Positions 17,656-26,861 of a stretch of DNA of 64,000 bases are shown in pieces. Positions within the stretch are counted from its first letter, which is position 1, and the number at the start of each line of letters is the position of its first letter. Source of the stretch: Ensifer adhaerens (lineage in GTDB: Bacteria > Pseudomonadota > Alphaproteobacteria > Rhizobiales > Rhizobiaceae); assembly GCF_020035535.1 (NCBI RefSeq), contig NZ_CP083350.1:3048501-3112500 (forward strand), read 5' to 3'. The position numbers and the translations under genes were made by a program. The notes under the pieces are model-generated. The model was not told the DNA's origin. It made no database searches and saw only the letters and a program-made list of their open reading frames with translations.

Positions 17656-20016
17656 ATGAACCAAAGAAGTCTCCCCTTCAATAGCGTCGTGCCGAGGGAA
17701 ATGGAGGAACCCGACAAGTTCATCGACCTTGATCGGCTCTTCTCGGTCATCGTGCGCCGCGCCAGGCTGGTTGGCGCGTTCGTCGTGCTGTTCCTGGTAC
17801 TTGGAGCGGTCTATCTCATGTTCGCGACACCGTTCTATACGTCGATGACGCAGATCCTGCTCGACGAGAACCTCTCGAAATACGCAGAGGAACAGGCTAC
17901 ACCGCAAAACAGCCAGCTGCTCGACACCCAGATGGCGAGCGCCGTCGAGATCCTGAAGTCCGGTGAACTCGCCTTGCGGGTCGTCGACAAGATGAAGCTC
18001 GACGACAACGACACGGTTCTCAATCCGCCGCGCTCTCCTTTCGGCGTCGCCAAGGACTGGCTGAGATCGGTGACCGGCGTCTTCTCCTTTGGGTCCGATA
18101 TCTCCGAAGAGGCTGCGCGCAACGGCAGACGGCAGAAGGCGGCCGCACTCATCCAGCAGGGGCTGTCCGTCGAGCGCGTCACCAGAAGCTCAGTCGTGTC
18201 CCTTGCCTATCGCTCCAGTGATCCGCAACTCGCAGCAGCCATCGTACGTGGCTATGCCGACGCCTATCTCAACGACCAACTCAACGCCAATTTTGATGCG
18301 ACGGAACGCGCCTCGGTCTGGCTGCAGGAGCGCCTTGCCGATCTGAGGCAACGCTCGCAGGCAGCTTCCCTTGAGGTCGAGAAGTACCGCAGCGAGAATG
18401 GCCTGACACTCGCGCGCGGCGAACTCATGTCCGAACAGCAACTGGCAGACCTCAACAGCCAGCTCATCATCGCTCAAGCAGATACGGCAAGCGCGTCTGC
18501 GCGGTTCAAGCAGTTCCAGGCGATCGTCGATCAGGGGCCGGAAAACGCGGTCAAGAACGCAACGATTTCCGCAAAAGAGGGCGACAACTCCGTCATTCGC
18601 GAGCTGCGTACGCGCTATCTCGCCGTCAGCAAGCGTGAACAGGAAGTGTCACAGAGTTTCAGCGTCGATCATCCTCAGGCAGTATCGCTGCGCAAGGAAA
18701 AGTCCGACATCGGACGGCAGATCTTCCAGGAACTGCAGCAACTGACGGCAAGCTACCGCAACGAATATGAGGTCGCCCGCTCGCGTGAGGCATCCCTTCG
18801 GGAAAATATCGAAGGCACCACGGGTCGCAACTCGGATGCAAACCTGTCGCTCGTACATCTGCGCGAGCTCGAGCAGAAGTCGGCGGCACTGAAGACGCTC
18901 TACGAGACTTACCTTAATCGCTACGAGCAGGCTTCACAACAGCGGTCCTTCCCGATCGCCAAGGCCCGTGTCATTTCCACGGCCGGCGTACCGACTTCGG
19001 CCTCAAGCCCGAAGAAGACCCTGGTGCTGGCACTTTCGGCGGTGCTCGGCATGATGGCAGGCGGCGCGTTTGCCGCGTTCCAGGAGTTTCGCGAGCGGAC
19101 CTTCCGTCTTGAAAGCGACGTGCGCTCGATCCTTGGACACAGGTCCTTCGGTTATGTTCCGCTGATCGGCCCGCGCCAACCGTCAACGACCGACCGGGTT
19201 CGCGCAAGACTGATGAAGGGCAAGGTGCCCTTGCCGACGACGCCGGCCTCCGTGCCATTCGAACGGGTCAGCCGCATCGTGCTCGACGCGCCACGCTCGT
19301 CTTTTGCCGAGACCTTTCGCAACGCCAAGCTTGCTTGCGACCGGATGCTTCATGGCAACGGCTCGCGGGTGATCGGCATCGTTTCGGCGGTGCCGGACGA
19401 GGGAAAGTCGATCATTGCAGCGAACTTTGCAGCATTGCTCGCCGCAAGCGGCAAGAAGACGTTGCTGATCGATGCCGACATCCGCAAGCCCGGCCTCAGC
19501 CAGATGGTCAACCCGCCGCCGAAGACCGGCCTTGTCGAGGCACTGATCGGCGAAGCCTCCTGGCCCGCCGGGATCAAGATCGACCAGAAGACGAAGCTGG
19601 CGATCTTCCCGGTTGGCGGGGAAGCGGGCACAAAGAGCGAACCGTATGACAGCCACGAACTGCTCGCCTCGCCGGCCATGGCTGACCTCATCGACAACGC
19701 CCGCAAATCGTTCGACTACGTGATTGTCGATCTTGCGGCACTTGCTCCCGTCGTCGATGCCAAGGCGTTCTCGCCGCTTGCCGATGGCTTCATCTATGTC
19801 GCTGAGTGGGGCCGCACGCCGTCGCGCCTGGTGCGCGACCTTCTCAACTCCGAGCCACAGATCAACGGTAAGATCCTCGGCGTGATCCTCAACAAGACGG
19901 ATATGAACGAACTGGCGAAGTACAGCGACTTCGGTGGAGCCGAGCATTACCGCCATCGTTTCGAGAAGTACTACGTCGAAAACACCGAGACCTACCGCAA
20001 GTCTGAGGCGGCCTAG
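17656..20016 (+). CDS. exoP: ExoP, chain-length co-polymerase and tyrosine autokinase
   Basis: 786-residue bacterial BY-kinase fused to a Wzz-type co-polymerase domain. Seen: first membrane helix about 37-57, a long periplasmic part with coiled coil (about 200-430), the proline-rich motif ending SPKK (451-454) before the second helix (455-475), then the cytoplasmic kinase with Walker A PDEGKS (580-585), Walker A' LLIDAD (603-608) and Walker B VIVDL (689-693). The last 35 residues hold several tyrosines (HYRHRFEKYY, ETYRK), the likely autophosphorylation cluster. ATG at 17656 gives the same length as S. meliloti ExoP. It controls polymer length with ExoQ. Confidence 0.96.
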   Translation: MNQRSLPFNSVVPREMEEPDKFIDLDRLFSVIVRRARLVGAFVVLFLVLGAVYLMFATPFYTSMTQILLDENLSKYAEEQATPQNSQLLDTQMASAVEILKSGELALRVVDKMKLDDNDTVLNPPRSPFGVAKDWLRSVTGVFSFGSDISEEAARNGRRQKAAALIQQGLSVERVTRSSVVSLAYRSSDPQLAAAIVRGYADAYLNDQLNANFDATERASVWLQERLADLRQRSQAASLEVEKYRSENGLTLARGELMSEQQLADLNSQLIIAQADTASASARFKQFQAIVDQGPENAVKNATISAKEGDNSVIRELRTRYLAVSKREQEVSQSFSVDHPQAVSLRKEKSDIGRQIFQELQQLTASYRNEYEVARSREASLRENIEGTTGRNSDANLSLVHLRELEQKSAALKTLYETYLNRYEQASQQRSFPIAKARVISTAGVPTSASSPKKTLVLALSAVLGMMAGGAFAAFQEFRERTFRLESDVRSILGHRSFGYVPLIGPRQPSTTDRVRARLMKGKVPLPTTPASVPFERVSRIVLDAPRSSFAETFRNAKLACDRMLHGNGSRVIGIVSAVPDEGKSIIAANFAALLAASGKKTLLIDADIRKPGLSQMVNPPPKTGLVEALIGEASWPAGIKIDQKTKLAIFPVGGEAGTKSEPYDSHELLASPAMADLIDNARKSFDYVIVDLAALAPVVDAKAFSPLADGFIYVAEWGRTPSRLVRDLLNSEPQINGKILGVILNKTDMNELAKYSDFGGAEHYRHRFEKYYVENTETYRKSEAA

Positions 20017-20144
20017 CCTTGCCTGAAGAGTAGCCTCCGGGTCGTGGGTGATCCTGAGGCCAGAAGACCCATAAAATACGATAGCTATCATCAGGTTTTG
20101 ATGCTACGTGCGCCGTACCGTTAGGATGTTTCTGCGACCCCGCT

Positions 20145-20240
20145 ATGCCGAAATACGACAGGGAACTGCTTTCGATCATTCTAGTGACGCTCGGAACGCT
20201 GCTTCTGGTCGCGAGCGCTTTGCTGTTTGCCGTCATATAG
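20145..20240 (+). CDS. Possible 31-residue membrane miniprotein downstream of exoP
   Basis: Within the 461-bp gap between exoP and the next gene there is a short frame starting MPKYDRELLSIILVTLG and ending in hydrophobic LLLVASALLFAVI: one membrane segment with a charged N-terminus. This is the shape of many real small membrane proteins, but the ribosome site is weak (AGGATG about 20 bases upstream), so it stays tentative. The rest of 20017-20477 shows no feature I can support. Confidence 0.35.
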   Translation: MPKYDRELLSIILVTLGTLLLVASALLFAVI

Positions 20241-20477
20241 AAGAACGCAAGTCGAGGACGAATCACTTACCCGCCTGCCAACTCGCCGCCTCTATCAAAT
20301 CGGGCCTGATCGTCGGGTGCACGAAAAGTGCGACGGGAAGGTAAGTGACTATGGTTGGCGCACAGCCTCGTAGTTTCAGTAAAAATGATCCCCACACCGA
20401 ACACGAGAAAATAACGAACTTCTCGTATGGATCACTTCGGCATCAGTGTCGACGGCGATAACCGGACGGGGAGATGA

Positions 20478-21692
20478 ATGGAGAAGCAACGAGAGAGCAG
20501 GATTGATCTACTGCGTGGTCTCGCACTTCTGCTGATCTTTGTCGGTCATTCAGAGTTCAGCTTTTCCGGTTTCGTTCAACATTCTCGCGGTTTCGCAGAT
20601 GCATCGGACATTTTCGTCCTTTTGGCAGGCGTATCCGCCGCCCTAGCCTACTATCGCACCGATGGATCGATACAGTGGCTACGACCGTGGAAACGGGCCC
20701 TTACTCTTTACCTCGTCCATATACTGTTGTTTTCAGTGCTTGCTGCCATCGCGGCTGCCCTAATGCTAGGCGATGGTGTAACAGCTTGGACCGATATGAT
20801 ATCGTTTTGGCACGCCCCTTCTCAGCACGGGACAGAAGCTCTGCTCCTTACGTATATGCCTGGGAATCTCGACATCCTGCCATTGTATGTTGTGCTGCTA
20901 GGCGTAGTTCCAATAGTTTTCTGGCTTCACCATCGTTCTCAAATGCTGCTGCTAGGCCTTTCTTGCTTGGTGTGGCTGGCTTCAGGCATTGGCCACATCA
21001 ACCTTCGGAACTGGGCGCTGGATGATCATGATTGGTATTTCGATCCGTTTTCTTGGCAGTTTTTATTCATCATCGGGATCGTAATTGGAATCGGTCTGAA
21101 ACAATCGAGACCGGTACTGCGGTACGATCGCTTGGTGTTCATCGCAGCCGCCGCGTTTGCAGTCGCTGCCATCCCGATAAATCTTGCCGTGTATCTTGGC
21201 CTCACGGGCCCTCCTCTGGGAGAGCTGTACCATCAACTCGTTTCCAAAACGAACAGTGGCCCGCTGCGCGTCCTAAATGCTGTAGCAATTCTCTATCTCG
21301 CGTGGAACATCCGTTTCGTGCTCGTTGCAGCCAATCTGCCAGCCTTTCGGCTGATCTGTGCAGCCGGCAAACACAGCCTACCTGTTTTCTCCCTCGGAGT
21401 ACTCCTCGTCTGGGTTGCGAAGATGCTGCTGAGCACGACTGCGAACACTCCACTATCGATCCAGATAGCCATGCTCGTGATAGGTTGTCTCCTCCAGTTG
21501 ACGACCGCCCGGTGCCTTGAGGAGCGCCAGCGGAAAATTATCCAACAAAAGGATGTGACGGCGACGATGTCCCTGCAACGAGGCATAACCGGCGGCAGCG
21601 CGAATAATGGGGCTTGGTGCGAGAACGTCGATCCAAGCGATTTGGCGTCACGGACTCGGTTACCGAAAGCAAGTGCCATTACGCGCTGTTGA
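20478..21692 (+). CDS. opgC: OpgC-type membrane acyltransferase
   Basis: 404 residues, about ten hydrophobic helices, with the OpgC-family start RIDLLRGLALLLIFVGHSE (7-25), where the conserved R and H of the acyltransferase fold lie, and ADASDIFVLLAGVSAALAYY (39-58). OpgC proteins add succinyl groups to osmoregulated periplasmic glucans, cyclic beta-glucans in rhizobia; a role in decorating an exported EPS is also possible from the context. The tail after about 350 is polar and looks unconserved. Base composition is visibly less GC-rich than the exo genes, suggesting separate origin. Symbol given by family, not by proven orthology. Confidence 0.72.
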   Translation: MEKQRESRIDLLRGLALLLIFVGHSEFSFSGFVQHSRGFADASDIFVLLAGVSAALAYYRTDGSIQWLRPWKRALTLYLVHILLFSVLAAIAAALMLGDGVTAWTDMISFWHAPSQHGTEALLLTYMPGNLDILPLYVVLLGVVPIVFWLHHRSQMLLLGLSCLVWLASGIGHINLRNWALDDHDWYFDPFSWQFLFIIGIVIGIGLKQSRPVLRYDRLVFIAAAAFAVAAIPINLAVYLGLTGPPLGELYHQLVSKTNSGPLRVLNAVAILYLAWNIRFVLVAANLPAFRLICAAGKHSLPVFSLGVLLVWVAKMLLSTTANTPLSIQIAMLVIGCLLQLTTARCLEERQRKIIQQKDVTATMSLQRGITGGSANNGAWCENVDPSDLASRTRLPKASAITRC

Positions 21693-22063
21693 ATAGAGGC
21701 TTATTGTTTTTCCATTAGAATCTGCCGCGCATGCATCAAGTATGAGCGCTCCATATGACCTGCGCGCGATCCTACGCCACAGCGATTGTCGAGGAGCGGC
21801 GAACCTGTCCGGATATTTCCACCCGAGCCCACGCAGACAACGGCGACGTAGTCAGAAAAATACAAGGCAACGGCTGGAAAGGGTCGATCAGGCGCCCGCC
21901 GCTACTGGTTAGAAGTCCGTGCGCCGAACCTGAGGGAGAAAGGTTGACATAGCCTGACCGAGCCGGAAGCCAAGACTACCAAGAACTTCGGCGCTGCAAT
22001 GTTTTAGCTTGCTCCATAAATATGAACCTCGATGCTTGCAGTCGACCGGTACTCGCATTGGGC
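21693..22063. other. Non-coding gap, no feature recognised
   Basis: 371 bp between the OpgC-like gene and a small minus-strand gene. I see short accidental frames only; no IS end, tRNA or terminator is evident. Confidence 0.5.
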
Positions 22064-22288
22064 CTACCGAAGGTCATCGTCCAGATGTTCCAGCACGCCC
22101 TTTATTTTGAAGTGAGCATATAAGTTGGGCTCGCGGTCGAGTAGATCTCGCCAGTCATGTTCGGATATAAGCCCGAGGCGGAACTCCCGAAGAAGGAACT
22201 GTTGCTCTGCGGTCAGTTGCGGCAATTCGTCTGGCTCGGACCAACCGAACATGACGTAGTCGACCACTTTTCGCAGTATGTGCCGCAT
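22064..22288 (-). CDS. Small hypothetical protein (74 residues)
   Basis: Starts MRHILRKVVDYVMFGW and continues with an acidic, amphipathic body (DELPQLTAEQQFLLREFRLG, then HDWRDLLDREPNLYAHFKIK) ending HLDDDLR. The amino-acid make-up is that of a folded helical protein rather than a shadow frame. GGAG lies just before the ATG at 22288. I do not recognise the family; nothing in the neighbourhood assigns a job. Confidence 0.5.
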   Translation of the reverse strand: MRHILRKVVDYVMFGWSEPDELPQLTAEQQFLLREFRLGLISEHDWRDLLDREPNLYAHFKIKGVLEHLDDDLR

Positions 22289-22553
22289 TGCTCCACTATG
22301 CCGAGTGCAAGCACTTGATGCAAGACGATTACGGCAAACAGCCGCGAGGATTGAGGAGAGTCCGACCGGCCAAATCGGGCTCGACAATCGCCTTGACCGC
22401 CGAGCGCATTGTGGCGGTTCTTCCGCGGCTGAAAGGCTCGGTAATCCGGTGCACTTGGCTTCCCCCCCTGTGAACGAGGAATTTTACACCTCAACAACCT
22501 AATCGAGCTCTGATCCAATCTCTTCACGCATTCCAGTGGGCGCGCGCAAGATC

Positions 22554-22795
22554 ATGCCGTTCATCCGCGCCGTCTTGATAACGATCATTGTAGCCGCGAT
22601 AGCTCAGTACTCGCCGCCGCGGTGGCGATCAAAATCGCCCTCACCTACTTCAACGGAGACGTCGACGCTGCCACGCCATGGATGCAGTTCAGGGCGGTCA
22701 CTTCATTCATCAGTGGTGCGGCGGGCTATTTCGCGTTGCGTATGGGCATTTCCATGGCCCCGGAGAGGGAGACTTGTCATGTCAACGATTTTTAG
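22554..22795 (+). pseudogene. Frameshifted small membrane protein
   Basis: Two frames join into one plausible hydrophobic protein: MPFIRAVLITIIVAAIAQ in the first frame, then, after a shift near 22610-22620, LAAAVAIKIALTYFNGD and FISGAAGYFALRMGISMAPE in another, to a TAG at 22793. A one-base loss or two-base gain in the CTCAGTACTCGCCGCCG stretch explains it. Intact length would be about 80 residues with two to three hydrophobic segments. Function unknown. A sequencing error is the alternative to a true mutation. Confidence 0.5.
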
Positions 22796-22913
22796 GTTTC
22801 ATTGCCCCAAAGGACAAGGATTGAAGAAATGAGAAGTCGCAGATTCAAGGTTGAATTCCCGCCGATCATACTCGGGCGCCAGAAGGGCGCACCGACATTG
22901 ATCGGAGTTGGAA

Positions 22914-23078
22914 ATGCATCACAAGCGACGGAAACCAAAGCACGCGCGATCGGGCTGCCTTCTGTGCAAGCCGCATAAAGCGAATGGCGCCTGTGCGAGA
23001 CATCACAACATGAAGCTCGGCAACCTTCGGCGTTATCAGGCTGGTACACATCGGCTTCGTTGCGAGGGTCTTCGCTAG
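22914..23078 (+). CDS. 54-residue basic CxxC protein
   Basis: Starts MHHKRRKPKHARSGCLLCKP, then HKANGACARHHNMKLGN, ending TAG. Strongly basic, with C15-x-x-C18 and a further Cys-His cluster, so it could bind zinc or nucleic acid. GGAG lies 7 bases before the ATG, and a good hairpin terminator follows 13 bp after the stop, so this looks like a complete single-gene transcription unit. I believe similar short SGCLLCKPHK proteins recur in rhizobia, but I know no function for them. Confidence 0.62.
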   Translation: MHHKRRKPKHARSGCLLCKPHKANGACARHHNMKLGNLRRYQAGTHRLRCEGLR

Positions 23079-23090
23079 ACCATCCCCAAG

Positions 23091-23116
23091 AACCCGAGGC
23101 TACCCTCTCGGGTTTT
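23091..23116 (+). terminator. Rho-independent terminator after the CxxC gene
   Basis: Arms AACCCGAG (23091-23098) and CTCGGGTT (23107-23114), 8-base loop, the 3' arm running into TTTT and followed by GCTTT. It is 13 bp after the stop of the 54-residue gene. Confidence 0.75.
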
Positions 23117-23347
23117 GCTTTCCAGTCCTGAAAAGAAGAGCCCCTGCCGTCCAACGGCAGAAGCTCAGGTGGTATGCAAGATCGCCTCGGCAACATTCGC
23201 GGCCGGCTAGCTGTGAGAGACGATCCGCCGGAGAGAATAGGTGTGTATTAACCTGAAGCAAGGCAGCCCAAAGGGTGATGCCCGGGAGGCGTAAACGCAT
23301 ACGTTTCAGGAAGTTGAGAGGACATACTCCCAGCTGAATGGATCGTT

Positions 23348-24538
23348 CTAGTTGGACATATCCATTGCGCGATGCGCAGCAACCACACCAGTGTTGGCTA
23401 TTCGGAGCGGCTTCCCTACGATGCCAAGGAACTTGGCGATGTCGGTCGTTAGATGACGCGAGACATAGATGACGTCGCGGTTGTTCACCGGGAACGTCTG
23501 CCCAGCGAGGAGGCTATCTGGGCGGCTCATGTCGAAGCGATAGACGAGGGGCACTCGCCCATACCTATCCGGGCGCATCCCCTTTTGAAGCATTGCGTCG
23601 TACCGCGCCCTGCCCAATAGACTTGCCGCGATCTCGGCCTCCTCATAGCGGAAAACGAAGAACCCCTCGGCGTCTGTCGCGAAATCCTTGGCGCCGCCGT
23701 TCATCCCCACCGCCTCTATCAAGCTGAGATCGCGGGAGCCGAAGGGCTGTCGGCTGTTTGCTTTGACCGCTCCGAGAACGGTGAACTGCCTGGGGTCATT
23801 GACAAGCGTTATCTCGTCACCGGGCCGAACCCAGATATTTTCAGCTGGATTGTTGATGAGAGTACTCATCAAAATGGTACCAGATTTGTTCCCGCGGGTG
23901 ACGGTGACAAAGGTGTCATAGGTTTCGCCCCGCACCCCGCCGGCCTTCGTGATCACATCAGTGAGTTGCTCACCGGACAGGTTCAGCGGGACGACAGCCG
24001 CGATGTTGACGGCACCCGTGACCGTTACATTCCGAGACGCGGTGTCCAGCGAAGTGACGATGACGTCGGGCTCAACAGCTTTGCCCTTCAGCGCCTCGCC
24101 AATGCCCTGCCTCGCCATCTCAAGGGTGAGACCTGCAAGCCTCACTTCGCCGACATATGGAATGGCACCCTTTCCGTTCGGCTGGACCACGACCTCCAGG
24201 TTGGATACCTTAGATTTCGAGGTGGAGAAAAGTCCATCGGTCCCAGCTTCGAATATAGAGATTAAGAGGCGATCGCCTATTCCGATTGTCGCACGCGCTG
24301 GACGACCACCGAATCCGAGGCGCTTGGAGAGCGTTGATTTTGAATACGAGGAAATCGTGGCTGCGGATCGGCTATCCACGTCTACGACCTCATAGACCGT
24401 AGCGCTCTCGCGGCGCAATTCCTGCGGCGATTTACCTGCGTCGGAGAGAATATCGCCGGTTAGCGGCCCCTCTCCTGGAACTGCCGACTGACAAGATGCC
24501 AGTGCAGAAACGAGAAACAGGACACCAATGCGCTTCAA
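23348..24538 (-). CDS. Wza-type outer-membrane polysaccharide export lipoprotein
   Basis: 396 residues. Lipoprotein signal with lipobox L-A-S-C (acylated Cys16 in MKRIGVLFLVSALASCQS). Then a polysaccharide-export domain (IGIGDRLLISIFEAG, VVVQPNGKGAIPYVGEVRLA near 120) and two SLBB-type repeats (VTVTGAVNIAAVVPLN; FTVLGAVKANSRQPFG), ending YVSRHLTTDIAKFLG near 365. This is the OPX architecture that forms the outer-membrane exit pore for EPS or capsule. It stands alone; the C-terminal 43 residues have a decayed homologue at 54095-54226, so it probably belonged to a cluster that has been broken up. It could supply the missing outer-membrane step for the galactoglucan locus. Confidence 0.88.
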   Translation of the reverse strand: MKRIGVLFLVSALASCQSAVPGEGPLTGDILSDAGKSPQELRRESATVYEVVDVDSRSAATISSYSKSTLSKRLGFGGRPARATIGIGDRLLISIFEAGTDGLFSTSKSKVSNLEVVVQPNGKGAIPYVGEVRLAGLTLEMARQGIGEALKGKAVEPDVIVTSLDTASRNVTVTGAVNIAAVVPLNLSGEQLTDVITKAGGVRGETYDTFVTVTRGNKSGTILMSTLINNPAENIWVRPGDEITLVNDPRQFTVLGAVKANSRQPFGSRDLSLIEAVGMNGGAKDFATDAEGFFVFRYEEAEIAASLLGRARYDAMLQKGMRPDRYGRVPLVYRFDMSRPDSLLAGQTFPVNNRDVIYVSRHLTTDIAKFLGIVGKPLRIANTGVVAAHRAMDMSN

Positions 24539-24604
24539 GCGTTCTCTCCTTCGGAGGCTGATGAGGAAGGCTATTCGCGAGTCTTAGGACCCAAGAAGCC
24601 CCCA

Positions 24605-24630
24605 GTCTGAGCGTTCGATTTCACAGACGC
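24605..24630 (+). repeat. 26-bp direct repeat, copy 1
   Basis: Begins GTCTGAGCGTTCGA and ends CACAGACGC; 25 of 26 bases match a copy at 51214-51239 in the same orientation. The ends (GTCTG/CAGAC) form a short inverted repeat. The two copies enclose trkH, the whole galactoglucan locus and thiD. Nature unknown. Confidence 0.7.
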
Positions 24631-24752
24631 CGCAGCAATTTCACGCCTTTGCCGCCGTGGCAAGAGGCCAACAGAGCGATCAGATCGTAGATGACATAAC
24701 GAAATCAGGGGTGTTGCGAGCGAGCATCCCCAGTTGCTATTGATGGCCGAGC

Positions 24753-26207
24753 TCAATCCTTCCAGAAGAGCGGGGTCAGGATGACCAGCACCGTCAGGAT
24801 TTCGAGACGGCCAAGCAGCATCATGACCGACAGCAGATAAAGGGCGGGATCTGACAAGGTCGAGAAGTTGCCGGCCGGCCCGATGATCGGCCCGAGCCCA
24901 GCGCCGACATTGGAGAGCGCCGTAGCAACGGCGGAGGCCCCTGTGACGAGATCATAGCCCATGGCGCCCATCGCCAGGCTGCCGAACGCCCAGATGAACA
25001 TGTATGCCGTGAAGAACATGAACACCGTGCGCTGGACATCGATATCGACGAGGCCCTTGCCGTAACGCACCGTATGCACCGCATTCGGGTAGATCAGCTT
25101 GAAGAGTCCTGCCCGAATGGAATTGAAGATGATGATGAACCGGTAGGCCTTCATGCCGCCGGCTGTCGAGCCGGAACAGCCGCCCATGAAGGTGGCGGCA
25201 AAGGCGAGCGCGACAATGAACTCCCCCCACAGCATGTAGTCATCGCTGGCAAAGCCGGTCGTCGAGAGGATCGACGAGACCGTGAAGAACCCATGCGCAA
25301 GCGCATCGTTTGCGGCAACGCCGTTGGCAACCCGCTGATAAAGGCTGGCGGCAAGCGCAAGCACGGTCAGATAGGACAGGAAAACGATGATCTGCGGATC
25401 CTTCAGCGTGTCGAGGCGACCACGCACGATGAAGAGAATGAGTACCGAAAACGGCAGGCTGCTCAAGGTCATGAAGAACGTGGCGACCCAGAGGATCGGT
25501 AGGCTTTTGAAATACCCGAGCGAGGCGTCATGCGTGGAGAAACCTCCGGTCGCAATCGTCGACATCGCATGGTTCAGCGCGTCGAAGCGGCTCATGCCGA
25601 GATAGGAGTAGATGATCGTACAGGCGACCGTCAGCACCACGTAGATGAGAATGAACGCGCGCGTGAAGGTGACGATCCTGGCGAAAGGCTTCTCGGTCGT
25701 ATCCGAGGATTCCATCTTGAAGAAGGACATGCCGCCGACACGCAAATAGGGCATGACGAAGAGACCGAGCGCCACGATCCCGATGCCGCCGAGCCAATGC
25801 AATAGCGAACGCCATAGAAGAATGCCCGGCGGGGCGAAGTCGAGACCGGTGATGACAGTCGAACCGGTCGTGGTGATGCCGGAGACGGATTCGAAGAGGG
25901 CCTTTGCGAAATCAAGCTTGAGCGACGACAGCCAGAAAGGCACCGCTCCAACCAGCGAGATGACGAGCCAGAGAAGGTTGACGACGAGGAAGCCCATCTT
26001 GCGACTGAAGGGCGGCGGGCCACCCTGGGTCGCCGCCATCGTCAGGAGCGAGATGCCCCCGGTGATGAAGGCCGACACCGCAAAGATCCGCCAGTCCGGA
26101 TGCCCGTAAAACAGGTCGACCGCCGCAGGAAGAAGCATCGCCAACGACAGGTAGAAGGCTGCCTTGGCGGCGATGTTGATCGCGGACTGGTAGAGCGGTG
26201 CATGCAA
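24753..26207 (-). CDS. trkH: TrkH-type potassium uptake membrane subunit
   Basis: 484-residue inner-membrane K+ transporter subunit. The four pore-loop selectivity filters are visible in order: TTTGST (112-117), ATGGF (219-223), STTGFA (315-320) and SNVGAG (432-437), each between two membrane helices as the family requires. The partner TrkA, which binds NAD(H), is not in the window. The gene stands between EPS genes without an obvious functional link and probably has its own promoter in the 358-bp upstream gap. Identification is secure; the exact substrate partnering is inferred from the family. Confidence 0.94.
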   Translation of the reverse strand: MHAPLYQSAINIAAKAAFYLSLAMLLPAAVDLFYGHPDWRIFAVSAFITGGISLLTMAATQGGPPPFSRKMGFLVVNLLWLVISLVGAVPFWLSSLKLDFAKALFESVSGITTTGSTVITGLDFAPPGILLWRSLLHWLGGIGIVALGLFVMPYLRVGGMSFFKMESSDTTEKPFARIVTFTRAFILIYVVLTVACTIIYSYLGMSRFDALNHAMSTIATGGFSTHDASLGYFKSLPILWVATFFMTLSSLPFSVLILFIVRGRLDTLKDPQIIVFLSYLTVLALAASLYQRVANGVAANDALAHGFFTVSSILSTTGFASDDYMLWGEFIVALAFAATFMGGCSGSTAGGMKAYRFIIIFNSIRAGLFKLIYPNAVHTVRYGKGLVDIDVQRTVFMFFTAYMFIWAFGSLAMGAMGYDLVTGASAVATALSNVGAGLGPIIGPAGNFSTLSDPALYLLSVMMLLGRLEILTVLVILTPLFWKD

Positions 26208-26565
26208 GGGTCGATGGCCTCAGCGCGGTTGCCCGAAAGCCCGAATCGGCTGTTGGGATAGGCGGCCATTCAATCTGAAAGACGCGCGATTCGCACCCGC
26301 TGCGGCTGGCAGCCTCGTCGGGCCGAGACCAAGAACCAGTTTTCGATCTTGTAATCCCGTCGTTTCATCGCTGTCGTTGGGGCGCGCGAATGCGCGAATA
26401 GGTCAATGCACTGCACTTTCCACAGCCGTTCTGCGGCATTTTGCCCAATCAATTCTAACTCACGAAAAGATCAGGGCTTTCGGGCGCGACAAGTCATCAC
26501 CTTGACTTATTTCTGCGTGTAAAGCCTGCTTCATCCATTCCACATACAACCTTTGAGCTAGACCG
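26208..26565. promoter_or_regulatory. Divergent gap between trkH and a small gene
   Basis: 358 bp. A TTGACTTATTT stretch at about 26502-26512 resembles a rhizobial -35 box for the rightward small gene, but no convincing -10 follows at 17 bp. Otherwise nothing recognisable. Confidence 0.35.
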
Positions 26566-26808
26566 ATGACCCCCGCCCGCTTCACCCAATGCCTTCTCGT
26601 TCTTCGCTGGACGCCGATCAATCTGGCGAGCGCCCTGCATTGCAACCTGGCATGGATCGAGGCGATGGAGACTGGCGAGGAGAAGGTGCCGGAGGAACTC
26701 GCGACATGGCTCGAGACGCTGGCGCGGACCCACGAGGAACTCGGCATCCCCGTCACCTATCGCGGCAAGGGCCTGGAGCCCGCGCCAAGCAGAACGGCGC
26801 GGCGTTGA
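26566..26808 (+). CDS. Small HTH-like conserved hypothetical protein
   Basis: 80 residues: MTPARFTQCLLVLRWTPINL followed by ASALHCNLAWIEAMETGEEK and VPEELATWLETLARTHEELG. The helix pattern (FTQCLLVLRWTPINLASAL then LAWIEAMETGEEKVP) has the spacing of an XRE-type helix-turn-helix, so DNA binding is possible. I recall near-identical small proteins scattered in rhizobial genomes. It converges with wgaF, whose stop lies 54 bp beyond. No role can be inferred from context. Confidence 0.6.
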   Translation: MTPARFTQCLLVLRWTPINLASALHCNLAWIEAMETGEEKVPEELATWLETLARTHEELGIPVTYRGKGLEPAPSRTARR

Positions 26809-26861
26809 GGAATGCAGCCCGAAGCTGATCTGGCCGCGGGCAGCGCCTCGCGCCAGGAGGT

